A DNA stretch of 5,324 bases, from assembly GCA_002491115.1 (NCBI GenBank), contig DKVI01000005.1, forward strand, positions 1 through 5,324. The letters run 5' to 3'. The notes under the pieces are model-generated. The model was given only the letters and a program-made list of their open reading frames with translations. It had not been told where the DNA came from and ran no database searches. The position numbers and the translations under genes are program-made. Source of the stretch: Lachnospiraceae bacterium UBA7182. Lineage in GTDB: Bacteria; Bacillota; Clostridia; Lachnospirales; Lachnospiraceae. This document shows, piece after piece, positions 1 to 5,324 of this stretch (within the stretch, counting starts at the first letter, position 1; each line of letters begins with the position of its first letter).

Positions 1-11
1 CCCACCATCAT
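1..11 (-). CDS. Possible 5' end of a divergent gene (partial, runs off left edge)
   Basis: On the minus strand an ATG at 11-9 is followed by ATG and GTG before the window ends. It is preceded by a GAGG Shine-Dalgarno-like motif (minus strand of 20-23) at 8 nt spacing, and by a perfect TATAAT at 47-42. Only three codons are visible, so the product cannot be named. Sugar PTS operons are often divergent from their regulator, which makes a regulator a reasonable guess, but that is inference from layout only. Confidence 0.25.
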
Positions 12-41
12 GCCAGAAGCCTCACTTTTTTGAGCATTTTC

Positions 42-70
42 ATTATATGTTTTGTGTCGTCTGCACAGAA
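42..70 (-). promoter_or_regulatory. Putative leftward sigma-A promoter
   Basis: Read on the minus strand, a perfect TATAAT (47-42) lies 17 bp downstream of TTCTGT (70-65), a poor match to TTGACA. Transcription would begin near 35 and give a leader of about 25 nt to the possible divergent ATG at 11. The -35 region overlaps the inverted repeat at 57-83, so a protein bound there could control this promoter. The weak -35 keeps confidence low. Confidence 0.3.
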
Positions 71-83
71 AATGTGCAGACGA
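57..83. repeat. Perfect inverted repeat, 10-bp arms, likely operator
   Basis: The left arm TCGTCTGCAC (57-66) and right arm GTGCAGACGA (74-83) are exact reverse complements around a 7-nt A-rich centre. No T-run follows on either strand, so it does not look like an intrinsic terminator. It sits about 40 bp upstream of the rightward -35 and overlaps the -35 of the putative leftward promoter. That placement suits a regulator-binding site. The part AAATGTGCA (70-78) recurs at 126-134 inside the rightward promoter. Confidence 0.6.
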
Positions 84-92
84 AGTAAAGCT

Positions 93-102
93 GTACATGT
101 AC
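93..102. promoter_or_regulatory. 10-bp perfect palindrome GTACATGTAC
   Basis: GTACATGTAC is self-complementary over all 10 bases and ends 19 bp before the -35 hexamer at 122. It is short enough that chance is possible. Its position between the larger inverted repeat and the promoter makes an accessory regulator-binding site plausible. The flanking bases do not extend the symmetry. Confidence 0.3.
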
Positions 103-121
103 CTTAAATGCCTCAAAAGCC

Positions 122-150
122 TTGTAAATGTGCATGAATGACTATATGAT
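122..150 (+). promoter_or_regulatory. Sigma-A promoter for the alpha-glucoside operon
   Basis: TTGTAA (122-127) and TATGAT (145-150) are separated by exactly 17 bp and match the sigma-A consensus at 4 of 6 and 5 of 6 positions. Transcription should start at about A157, giving a leader of roughly 60 nt before the permease ATG at 219. A second copy of AAATGTGCA (126-134) overlaps the end of the -35 and enters the spacer. A regulator recognising that sequence could therefore block polymerase here. Confidence 0.65.
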
Positions 151-161
151 AGGGTCATCGA

Positions 162-180
162 AATCAAAGGCGCCCTGATT
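162..180 (+). promoter_or_regulatory. Leader hairpin or operator just after the transcription start
   Basis: AATCA (162-166) pairs with TGATT (176-180), and the inner GG (169-170) can pair with CC (174-175) around CGC, leaving an AA bulge. It lies about 5-24 nt after the predicted start. It is too weak and lacks the U-tract needed for a terminator, and I do not recognise it as a known antiterminator target. It may be a downstream operator or a small 5' mRNA structure. Confidence 0.3.
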
Positions 181-206
181 AAGATGGAAATTCACACAAG
201 ATGTTT

Positions 207-213
207 AAGGAGG
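207..213 (+). promoter_or_regulatory. Shine-Dalgarno AAGGAGG that fixes the permease start at 219
   Basis: AAGGAGG ends 5 nt before the ATG at 219. The upstream in-frame ATG at 201 has only CACACAAG before it and no Shine-Dalgarno. The ribosome binding site would also lie inside that longer reading frame. The start at 219 is therefore preferred. Confidence 0.85.
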
Positions 214-218
214 TTACT

Positions 219-2255
219 ATGAAAGGAGTAATGCAGAAAGTCCAGCGTTTTGGAGGGGCAATGTTCACACCGGTGCTGTTATTTTCTTTTGCAGGTATTA
301 TGGTAGGGTTGTCAACATTGTTTCTGAATGCCTCCATCTTTGGCACCATGGCAACAGAAGGTCATTTTTGGTATCAGATCTGGTATATGGTCCAGGAAGG
401 CGCCTGGATGGTATTTCGGCAAATGCCGCTGCTGTTTGTGATCGGTCTTCCCATTGGCCTGGCGAAAAAACAAAATGCAAGATGTGTGTTGGAGGCATTT
501 GTTATTTATGTTACCTTCAATTACTTCCTTGCTGCGGTTTTGCAGTTCTGGGGGCCATTCTTCGGGGTGGATTATATGGCGGAGGCCGGCGGGACCAGCG
601 GGCTGGCAATGATATGCGGTATTAAAAGCCTGGATACCGGAATGTTTGGAGCATTGATTATCTCGGGAATTGTGGTATGGATACATAACCGGTATTTTGA
701 TCAGGAACTTCCTGATTGGCTGGGGATATTTTCCGGTTCCAGTTTTGTGGTCATGGTGGGCTTTTTCGTTATGATTCCTATGGCCTTTATCTTTGCCGGA
801 GTCTGGCCGAAAGTTCAGGCGGCAATTTCCCTGTTGCAGAACTTTTTTAAAGCCAGCGGAACCATTGGCGTAGGTTTATATGCTTTTTGCGAAAAGATAC
901 TGCTCCCTACAGGATTACATCATTTTATTTATTCACCGTTTACTTTGGATTCGGCAGTTGTTCCGGGCGGAATCGAGGCATACTGGGCGCTGCATTTAAG
1001 TGAATTTGCGAGCAGTACACAACCCCTGAAGGAACTTTTCCCGGCAGGAGGGTTTGAATTGTTTGGAAACGCCAAAGTATTTGCGCCCATTGGCATTACA
1101 CTGGCATTTTACACAACGGCCAAAAAAGAAAAACGAAAACAGGTATTAACCCTGATGATTCCGGCAGCGCTGACTGCAATGCTGACAGGTATTACGGAAC
1201 CCATTGAATTTACTTTCCTGTTTATCGCACCAATCCTGTTTGTCGTTCATGCGCTGCTTTGTGCCTGTATCAATGCGGCCATGTATATGGCAGGTGTTTC
1301 AGGAGCTTTTGGAAACGGGCTGATTGCCTGGCTTTCTCTGAACTGGATTCCCTGTGGCCAGAATCATTGGCAAACCTATGTGCTGCAGGTAATTGTAGGC
1401 CTTATATTTTCCATGGTCTGGTTTTTGGTTTTCCGGTTCCTTATCCTGAAATTTAATTTTCTTACTCCCGGACGTGAGGAAGACGGCGAGGATGCAAAGT
1501 TATATACCAAGAAAGATTATCGTGCGAAACAGGCGGGCGGAAATGATCTGGAATATGCGGCGCAGATTCTGGCATTTCTGGGCGGAAAAGATAATATCAT
1601 TGATGTCACCAACTGCGCTACCAGACTTCGTGTAAATGTAAAAGATGCTGCCCTGGTTCGTCCTGAAGCAGATTTTAAGAAGATCGGCGCACATGGTTTA
1701 AGTAAAAACGGAACGGCAATGCAGGTAATTGTAGGCCTCAAAGTGCCCAAAGTCAGGGAGCAGTTTGAAGAGTGTCTGGCGAAAGAGGAAAAAACAGTTT
1801 CGCATATGGGCCGTTTATATGCGGCGCAGACGGGAGAGGCAATTCCGTTGGAACAGGTTCCTGATGATGTATTTTCACAGAAGGTATTGGGAGAAGGCAT
1901 TGCCGTGATTCCGAAGGATACCATGGTGGTTGCGCCGATGGCCGGAAAGATAGCCGTGGTTGCGGAAACGAAACATGCATACGCTATTGTCGCGGAAGAC
2001 GGCACCGAAGTATTAATTCATATCGGTCTGGAAACCGTAAATCTTCAGGGAAAAGGGTTTGAATCCCTGGTAAAAACAGGAGATTTGGTACAGCCTGGCA
2101 CTCCATTATGCAGAGTGGATGAATCTTTGTTAAAAGGAGATGTGCCGTTGTACACCCCCATGTTGATTACGAACGCAGCAGAAATGAAAACATTGCATTT
2201 TAAAACAGGAAATGTAGAGGCAGGAAAAGACTGTGTAGTTGAATACACAAAATAA
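219..2255 (+). CDS. malP: PTS alpha-glucoside permease, IIC-IIB-IIA fusion
   Basis: Membrane sugar permease that uses phosphate passed from HPr to import and phosphorylate an alpha-glucoside, giving the 6-phosphate for the next gene's enzyme. Taken from 219 it has 678 residues. The IIC domain (about 1-420) is strongly hydrophobic and carries PTGLHHF (His234/235) and the family motif GITEPIEF (324-331). The IIB domain (about 445-522) holds the phospho-acceptor Cys466 in NCATRLRV. The IIA domain (about 557-678) has His586 (KHAYAI) and the phospho-acceptor His601 (LIHIG), 15 residues apart as in E. coli IIA-Glc His75/His90. The IIC-IIB part closely resembles Bacillus MalP (GlvC), which lacks IIA, so this version is self-sufficient. 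Maltose or sucrose isomers are the usual substrates in this group, but exact specificity cannot be read from sequence. The symbol follows Bacillus usage. It is the first gene of the operon and 12 nt before the glycosidase gene. Confidence 0.92.
   Translation: MKGVMQKVQRFGGAMFTPVLLFSFAGIMVGLSTLFLNASIFGTMATEGHFWYQIWYMVQEGAWMVFRQMPLLFVIGLPIGLAKKQNARCVLEAFVIYVTFNYFLAAVLQFWGPFFGVDYMAEAGGTSGLAMICGIKSLDTGMFGALIISGIVVWIHNRYFDQELPDWLGIFSGSSFVVMVGFFVMIPMAFIFAGVWPKVQAAISLLQNFFKASGTIGVGLYAFCEKILLPTGLHHFIYSPFTLDSAVVPGGIEAYWALHLSEFASSTQPLKELFPAGGFELFGNAKVFAPIGITLAFYTTAKKEKRKQVLTLMIPAALTAMLTGITEPIEFTFLFIAPILFVVHALLCACINAAMYMAGVSGAFGNGLIAWLSLNWIPCGQNHWQTYVLQVIVGLIFSMVWFLVFRFLILKFNFLTPGREEDGEDAKLYTKKDYRAKQAGGNDLEYAAQILAFLGGKDNIIDVTNCATRLRVNVKDAALVRPEADFKKIGAHGLSKNGTAMQVIVGLKVPKVREQFEECLAKEEKTVSHMGRLYAAQTGEAIPLEQVPDDVFSQKVLGEGIAVIPKDTMVVAPMAGKIAVVAETKHAYAIVAEDGTEVLIHIGLETVNLQGKGFESLVKTGDLVQPGTPLCRVDESLLKGDVPLYTPMLITNAAEMKTLHFKTGNVEAGKDCVVEYTK
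1384..1402 (+). repeat. 19-bp direct repeat, copy 1, inside the permease gene
   Basis: TGCAGGTAATTGTAGGCCT here is identical to 1720-1738. The copies lie 336 bp (112 codons) apart in the same frame and encode LQVIVGL at the end of IIC and MQVIVGL in IIB. Homologous function does not explain the match, because the domains are unrelated. Confidence 0.9.
1720..1738 (+). repeat. 19-bp direct repeat, copy 2, inside the permease gene
   Basis: Exact second copy of 1384-1402, lying in the IIB domain after the active-site cysteine. Identity stops on both sides of the 19 bases (bases 1383/1719 and 1403/1739 differ). Confidence 0.9.
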
Positions 2256-2260
2256 AGGAG
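2256..2260 (+). promoter_or_regulatory. Shine-Dalgarno AGGAG of the GH4 gene
   Basis: AGGAG directly follows the permease stop codon and is 7 nt from the ATG at 2268 or 10 nt from the second ATG at 2271. The first is favoured by spacing, and the choice changes the protein by one methionine only. The 14-base string AAGGAGAATAAAAA here (2255-2268) recurs at 4653-4666. Confidence 0.8.
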
Positions 2261-2267
2261 AATAAAA

Positions 2268-3593
2268 ATGATGAAAAGATTTTCAATTACAGTAGCAGGC
2301 GGCGGAAGTACATTTACTCCGGGAATTATTATGATGCTTTTGGATCATCAGGAGGAATTTCCTATTCGGAAACTCTGTCTGTACGATAATGATCCGGAAC
2401 GACAGGAGATCATTGCGAAGGCATGCGGCATTTTGTTAAAGGAACGTGCGCCGGAGATTGAATATCGCTATACCACAGATCCTCAAAACGCTTTTACGGA
2501 TGTGGATTTTGTTATGGCGCATATTCGTGTGGGAAAATATGCCATGCGTGAAAAAGACGAGAAGATTCCGATGAAATACGGAGTCGTAGGACAGGAAACC
2601 TGCGGGCCCGGCGGAATTGCTTATGGTATGCGCTCCATTGGCGGCATTCTGGAGATTCTGGATTATATGGAAAAATACAGCCCGGATGCCTGGATGCTGA
2701 ATTATTCAAATCCGGCGGCGATTGTAGCGGAGGCCACAAGAAAGCTGCGTCCGGATTCCAGAATTATCAATATCTGTGATATGCCTCTTGGAATCATGGT
2801 TCGTATGGCGAAGATTCTGGGTATTTCAGAAAAGGATCTGGATATCCGTTATTTTGGTCTGAATCATTTTGGATGGTGGACGCAGATAAAGGATAAAGAG
2901 GGCAATGATCTGATGCCGACACTGAAAGAATATGTAAAAGAAAACGGCTATGACATCAATATTGAAGAAGATCAGCACGCAGATCAGAGCTGGCATGAAA
3001 CATTTAAAAAAGTCAGGGATGTTTATGCGGTCGATCCGGATACGCTTCCCAATACTTATCTGAAATATTATTTATGCCCGGACTATGTGGTAAAACATAC
3101 GGATCCCAACTATACCCGTGCCAATCAGGTTATGGATGGCCGTGAAAAAGAAGTCTTTTCCGCCGCAAGAGAAATCATTGAAAGAGGGACAGCCGAAAAT
3201 TGCAGGTTTATGAAGGACGACCACGCTTCTTATATCGTAGACCTTGCCAGGGCGCTTGCATTTAATACAAAAGAGAAAATGCTGCTGATTGTGCCGAATG
3301 AAGGCGCCGTAGAAAATTTTGATCCGGAAGCAATGGTAGAGATTCCCTGTATTGTTGGAAAAGACGGTTATGAAAAAATTGCTCAGGGAAGAATCCCTCA
3401 ATTTCAAAAAGGGCTGATGGAGCAGCAGGTGAGCGTGGAAAAGCTGGTAGTAGAAGCATGGATCGAAGGCAGCTATCAAAAACTGTGGCAGGCGCTTACT
3501 CTTTCAAAAACTGTCCCCAGCGCATCGGTAGCGAAACAGATTTTAGATGATCTGATAGAGGCAAACAAAGGCTACTGGCCGGAATTAAAGTAA
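2268..3593 (+). CDS. malA: GH4 6-phospho-alpha-glucosidase
   Basis: Cytoplasmic enzyme that hydrolyses phosphorylated alpha-glucosides, such as maltose 6'-phosphate, into glucose 6-phosphate and the aglycone. Glycoside hydrolase family 4 works by an unusual redox-elimination mechanism needing NAD+ and a divalent metal. The 441 residues match the length of Bacillus GlvA/MalA, and long stretches agree with my recall of that protein. Visible features are the N-terminal nucleotide-binding loop GGGSTFTP (11-18), the metal ligands Cys170 (in CDMP, 170-173) and His200 (in NHFGW), the probable catalytic Asp171, and a conserved DPDTLPNTYL segment whose Tyr264 probably matches GlvA Tyr265. The CDMP signature marks the phospho-alpha-glucosidase branch of GH4; other branches carry different residues there (CNVP in 6-phospho-beta-glucosidases). 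No signal peptide is seen, consistent with acting on sugars phosphorylated on import. GlvA is the synonym. Confidence 0.94.
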   Translation: MMKRFSITVAGGGSTFTPGIIMMLLDHQEEFPIRKLCLYDNDPERQEIIAKACGILLKERAPEIEYRYTTDPQNAFTDVDFVMAHIRVGKYAMREKDEKIPMKYGVVGQETCGPGGIAYGMRSIGGILEILDYMEKYSPDAWMLNYSNPAAIVAEATRKLRPDSRIINICDMPLGIMVRMAKILGISEKDLDIRYFGLNHFGWWTQIKDKEGNDLMPTLKEYVKENGYDINIEEDQHADQSWHETFKKVRDVYAVDPDTLPNTYLKYYLCPDYVVKHTDPNYTRANQVMDGREKEVFSAAREIIERGTAENCRFMKDDHASYIVDLARALAFNTKEKMLLIVPNEGAVENFDPEAMVEIPCIVGKDGYEKIAQGRIPQFQKGLMEQQVSVEKLVVEAWIEGSYQKLWQALTLSKTVPSASVAKQILDDLIEANKGYWPELK

Positions 3594-3595
3594 AA

Positions 3596-3608
3596 GGGGA
3601 TGAAAAAG
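3596..3608 (+). promoter_or_regulatory. Shine-Dalgarno GGGG and spacer deciding the dehydrogenase start at 3609
   Basis: GGGG (3596-3599) directly abuts the ATG at 3600, leaving no spacer, but lies 9 nt before the in-frame ATG at 3609. Starting at 3609 also gives the MKSAVFYG N-terminus typical of the dehydrogenase family. The later start is therefore preferred. Confidence 0.7.
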
Positions 3609-4634
3609 ATGAAAAGTGCTGTATTTTATGGAAAGCATGACTTAAGGGTGGAGCAAAGCTCCACCCCGGCACCGGGGCCGGAAGAAGTATTAATTCAGGT
3701 AAAAGCGTGTGGGATCTGCGGTACAGACGTTCATATTTATGAAGGCGACAAAGGAGCCGCTGAAGTCAACCCACCCATCATTTTGGGACATGAATTTTCC
3801 GGGATTATTACGGAAACAGGTTCAGAAGTAAAGAATTTCCATGCAGGGGACAGAGTATGCATTGATCCTAACTGCTATTGTGGAGCCTGCAACTTTTGCA
3901 GGAATGGGGAAGTACATTTCTGCGAAAACATGATCGGTTACGGAACCACGGAAAACGGGGGATTCGCAGAATATTGCACCGTAAATGAAAGCCAGGTATA
4001 TCTGCTGGGCGAACATACAACTTTTGAACAGGGGGCTATGGCTGAACCGGCAGCCTGCTGCCTTCACGGAATGGATTTGTGCGATATTCAGCCTGGCTGT
4101 CAGGTGGTGATTATTGGCGGCGGAATGATTGGCATGCTTATGCTTCAGCTGGCAAAACTGGCAGGCGCGTCAAAAGCGGCTCTCCTGGAACCCGTAGAAA
4201 AAAAGCGTGTGATGGGAAAAAAGCTGGGTGCGGATATATGTATTGACCCACTTCATGAAAATGTGAAAGAACGGCTTAAGGAAGCCGGAATGACCTGGGT
4301 TCGCACGGTGATTGAATGCGCGGGGCTTCCTTCGACGATAGAGCAGGCCATTGATCTGGCGGGGAATAAAGGAACGGTAATGATGTTTGGGCTGACAAAA
4401 CCGGACGCACAGATTTCTGTAAAACCATTCCTGCTTTTTCAGAAAGAATTAACATTAAAAGCGTCCTATATCAATCCATGTACACAACAGAGGGCACTGG
4501 ACTTAATTGATTCCGGCCGACTTGATGTACAAAGTATGATTTGCAAAACGATTCATCTGGAACAATTAGAGGATGTACTGCGTAATCCGGTATTAAGGGC
4601 AGAAGGGAAATATATTGTAATTCCGGAGAAATAA
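3609..4634 (+). CDS. Zinc-dependent medium-chain alcohol/polyol dehydrogenase
   Basis: NAD-dependent oxidoreductase of the medium-chain family (sorbitol/threonine/butanediol dehydrogenase branch), oxidising a secondary alcohol or polyol to a ketone. The protein from 3609 has 341 residues, normal for the family. Catalytic zinc ligands are Cys37 (CGICGTDVH), His61-Glu62 (GHE) and Glu146 (AEP). The structural zinc site is Cys91, Cys94, Cys97 and Cys105. The Rossmann motif is GGGMIG (170-175), and Glu194 at the end of the second beta strand points to NAD rather than NADP. All key residues are present, so it should be active. It sits 15 nt after the GH4 stop and shares its operon, so its substrate is probably the aglycone freed by that enzyme or a later product. 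A polyol such as sorbitol is my inference. Threonine or butanediol dehydrogenase activity cannot be excluded from motifs alone. Confidence 0.85.
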   Translation: MKSAVFYGKHDLRVEQSSTPAPGPEEVLIQVKACGICGTDVHIYEGDKGAAEVNPPIILGHEFSGIITETGSEVKNFHAGDRVCIDPNCYCGACNFCRNGEVHFCENMIGYGTTENGGFAEYCTVNESQVYLLGEHTTFEQGAMAEPAACCLHGMDLCDIQPGCQVVIIGGGMIGMLMLQLAKLAGASKAALLEPVEKKRVMGKKLGADICIDPLHENVKERLKEAGMTWVRTVIECAGLPSTIEQAIDLAGNKGTVMMFGLTKPDAQISVKPFLLFQKELTLKASYINPCTQQRALDLIDSGRLDVQSMICKTIHLEQLEDVLRNPVLRAEGKYIVIPEK

Positions 4635-4652
4635 TACAGGAAGATATCCAGG

Positions 4653-4669
4653 AAGGAGAATAAAAAATC
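4653..4669 (+). other. Orphan Shine-Dalgarno followed by ATC, in frame with the regulator gene
   Basis: AAGGAGAATAAAAA (4653-4666) is identical to the ribosome-binding region of the GH4 gene (2255-2268), where it leads into ATG. Here the codon at the same place is ATC (4667-4669). That frame stays open for 36 codons up to the regulator's ATG at 4775. The intervening residues do not resemble a known protein. It could be the remnant of a lost fourth operon gene, a rare AUC start, or coincidence of an A/G-rich sequence. Confidence 0.35.
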
Positions 4670-4714
4670 GGATTTCATGTTAATAAAACGGGCAGAACTG
4701 TACGGTTTTGCTGG

Positions 4715-4743
4715 TGGTATCCGGGCTGTGAAAGTATTATAAT
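4715..4743 (+). promoter_or_regulatory. Probable promoter of the XRE regulator gene
   Basis: A perfect TATAAT at 4738-4743 has TGGTAT (4715-4720), a poor -35, at 17 bp. TTGCTG (4708-4713) is a better hexamer but 24 bp away, beyond normal sigma-A spacing. Transcription would start near 4750, giving a leader of about 25 nt. The weak -35 suggests low expression or dependence on an activator. No terminator is visible between 4634 and here, so readthrough from the operon is also likely. Confidence 0.45.
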
Positions 4744-4774
4744 CAGGGTATATCACATTTCAGGAGGGAATACC

Positions 4775-5236
4775 ATGAGTTTAGGTAATCATTTGTTTCA
4801 GGCACGGAAGAAAAAGGGGCTGCCTCAGGAAGAGGTTGCTGAAAAGCTGGGGATAAGCAGGCAGACTGTTTCAAAATGGGAAACAGATGAAACGCTTCCG
4901 GATATCTGCCAGTCAAAAAGACTGGCGGTCCTGTATGGGTTGTCATTGGATGAACTGGTGGAGTTTGATATTGACATCAAAGAGATACAGGAAGTGATTG
5001 ACCGGACCAGTGAGGAAGTATCGGAGCGGATTGACTGGACAAAGGCCTGGAGCAGAAAATATCCGGTTCTGTCCCGGTATCAGGCGGAAGTGGATACGAC
5101 CTGCTATGAGGCGGAACTGGACAGGCTGTTGGGAGATTTGGAAAAGAAATACGGCTACAGTGAACTGGATTCCATGCTTGTTTTGAAGGATATCCTGGCA
5201 TCCGTCTGGAAAGGCAGGAGGAAAAACAGCAGATAG
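4775..5236 (+). CDS. XRE-family (Cro/C1-type) transcriptional regulator
   Basis: DNA-binding protein of 153 residues. The N-terminal 60 or so residues form a standard five-helix Cro/C1 domain: LPQEEVAEKLG (16-26) is the first helix of the motif and SRQTVSKWE (28-36) the recognition helix, followed by LPDICQSKRLAVLYGLSLDELVEFD. Residues 65-153 are acidic and probably helical, with IDWTKAWSRKYPVL (86-99) and a VLKDILASVWK segment near the end; I know of no function for this part. No enzymatic, metal-binding or membrane motif is seen. AGGAGG (4762-4767) lies 7 nt before the ATG, a strong translation signal. It is on the same strand as the operon, 140 nt downstream, and may be an unrelated neighbour. 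The regulators I know for GlvA-type operons (RpiR-like GlvR/MalR, LacI types) are a different family, so control of this operon is only a possibility. Confidence 0.85.
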   Translation: MSLGNHLFQARKKKGLPQEEVAEKLGISRQTVSKWETDETLPDICQSKRLAVLYGLSLDELVEFDIDIKEIQEVIDRTSEEVSERIDWTKAWSRKYPVLSRYQAEVDTTCYEAELDRLLGDLEKKYGYSELDSMLVLKDILASVWKGRRKNSR

Positions 5237-5324
5237 TTTCTTGTGGACAGGGTAAGATTCAAAGAAGACAGAGCCTTATCCCGGACGATGGACAACGCAC
5301 ATTGTAATCAGTGAAATGTCTGAT
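5237..5324. other. 3' flank without recognisable gene
   Basis: These 88 nt carry only a weak imperfect inverted repeat: GGGTAAG (5250-5256) against CTTATCCC (5275-5282), with one bulged T and an 18-nt loop. No T-run follows it, so it is not a convincing terminator. The regulator's own frame stays open for a further 25 codons past its stop, which could hint at a longer ancestral protein but is short enough to be chance. Confidence 0.4.

Noticed and set aside
57..83. Hairpin as an intrinsic terminator of an upstream gene
   Set aside because: The stem is strong, but neither strand has a T-run after it: the plus strand continues AGTAAAGC and the minus strand CACAAAAC.
153..166. CcpA cre-like site at the transcription start (GGTCATCGAAATCA)
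   Set aside because: The right half fits CGNNNNCA, but there are at least three mismatches to the consensus as I remember it, including the leading T. Too weak to call.
1517..2005. 162-residue minus-strand reading frame opposite the permease IIB/IIA domains
   Set aside because: It is antisense to a clearly functional coding region, has no matching domain and a low-complexity composition; it is a shadow frame.
2483..2496. Intragenic cre-like site TCAAAACGCTTTTA in the GH4 gene
   Set aside because: The core AAAACGCTTT is good, but both outer conserved positions (G2 and C13) are wrong, and it lies over 200 bp inside a coding region.
3072..3479. 135-residue minus-strand reading frame opposite the GH4 gene
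   Set aside because: It mirrors a conserved GH4 coding stretch and has no recognisable motif of its own.
4677..4742. 21-codon reading frame (ATG at 4677, TAA at 4740) between dehydrogenase and regulator
   Set aside because: The nearest Shine-Dalgarno is 18 nt upstream, its stop overlaps the TATAAT of the regulator promoter, and it resembles no known leader peptide.
5250..5282. Imperfect inverted repeat after the regulator gene as terminator
   Set aside because: The stem is 7 bp with a bulge, the loop is 18 nt and there is no T-run, so it is unlikely to terminate transcription.

Overview
The window looks like chromosomal DNA from a low-to-mid GC Firmicute, most likely a gut-type Clostridia/Lachnospiraceae. 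This rests on strong AGGAGG-type ribosome binding sites, sigma-A style promoters, A-rich gene junctions, a sugar phosphotransferase system (PTS) with a GH4 phospho-glycosidase, and a Cro/C1-type regulator with a C-terminal half of a kind I associate with that family. The organism call is inference; no rRNA or other marker gene is present.

Layout. Positions 1-218 form a control region. It holds a putative leftward promoter and the first codons of a possible divergent gene at the left edge, a perfect 10-bp-arm inverted repeat (57-83), a 10-bp palindrome (93-102), a good rightward sigma-A promoter (122-150), a small leader hairpin or operator (162-180) and a strong Shine-Dalgarno. Positions 219-4634 hold three tightly packed rightward genes. 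The first is a IIC-IIB-IIA alpha-glucoside PTS permease, the second a GH4 6-phospho-alpha-glucosidase closely resembling Bacillus GlvA/MalA, and the third a zinc-dependent medium-chain dehydrogenase of the sorbitol/threonine dehydrogenase type. Gaps are 12 and 15 nt, so this is almost certainly one operon. Positions 4635-4774 carry an orphan Shine-Dalgarno and a perfect TATAAT. Positions 4775-5236 encode a 153-residue XRE-family regulator, followed by 88 nt with no recognisable gene.

How the genes work together. The permease imports and phosphorylates an alpha-glucoside at the glucose 6-position and carries its own IIA domain. The GH4 enzyme splits the product into glucose 6-phosphate and an aglycone. 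The dehydrogenase probably oxidises that aglycone, or another alcohol, with NAD. One specific and testable reading is that the substrate is an alpha-glucosyl polyol such as maltitol, with sorbitol released and oxidised to fructose. Maltose or a sucrose isomer as substrate is the more conservative alternative.

No mobile element, CRISPR array, tRNA or rRNA is visible. The best leads for novelty are the dehydrogenase in the operon, the repeated half-sites in the control region, and the orphan translation signal before the regulator gene.
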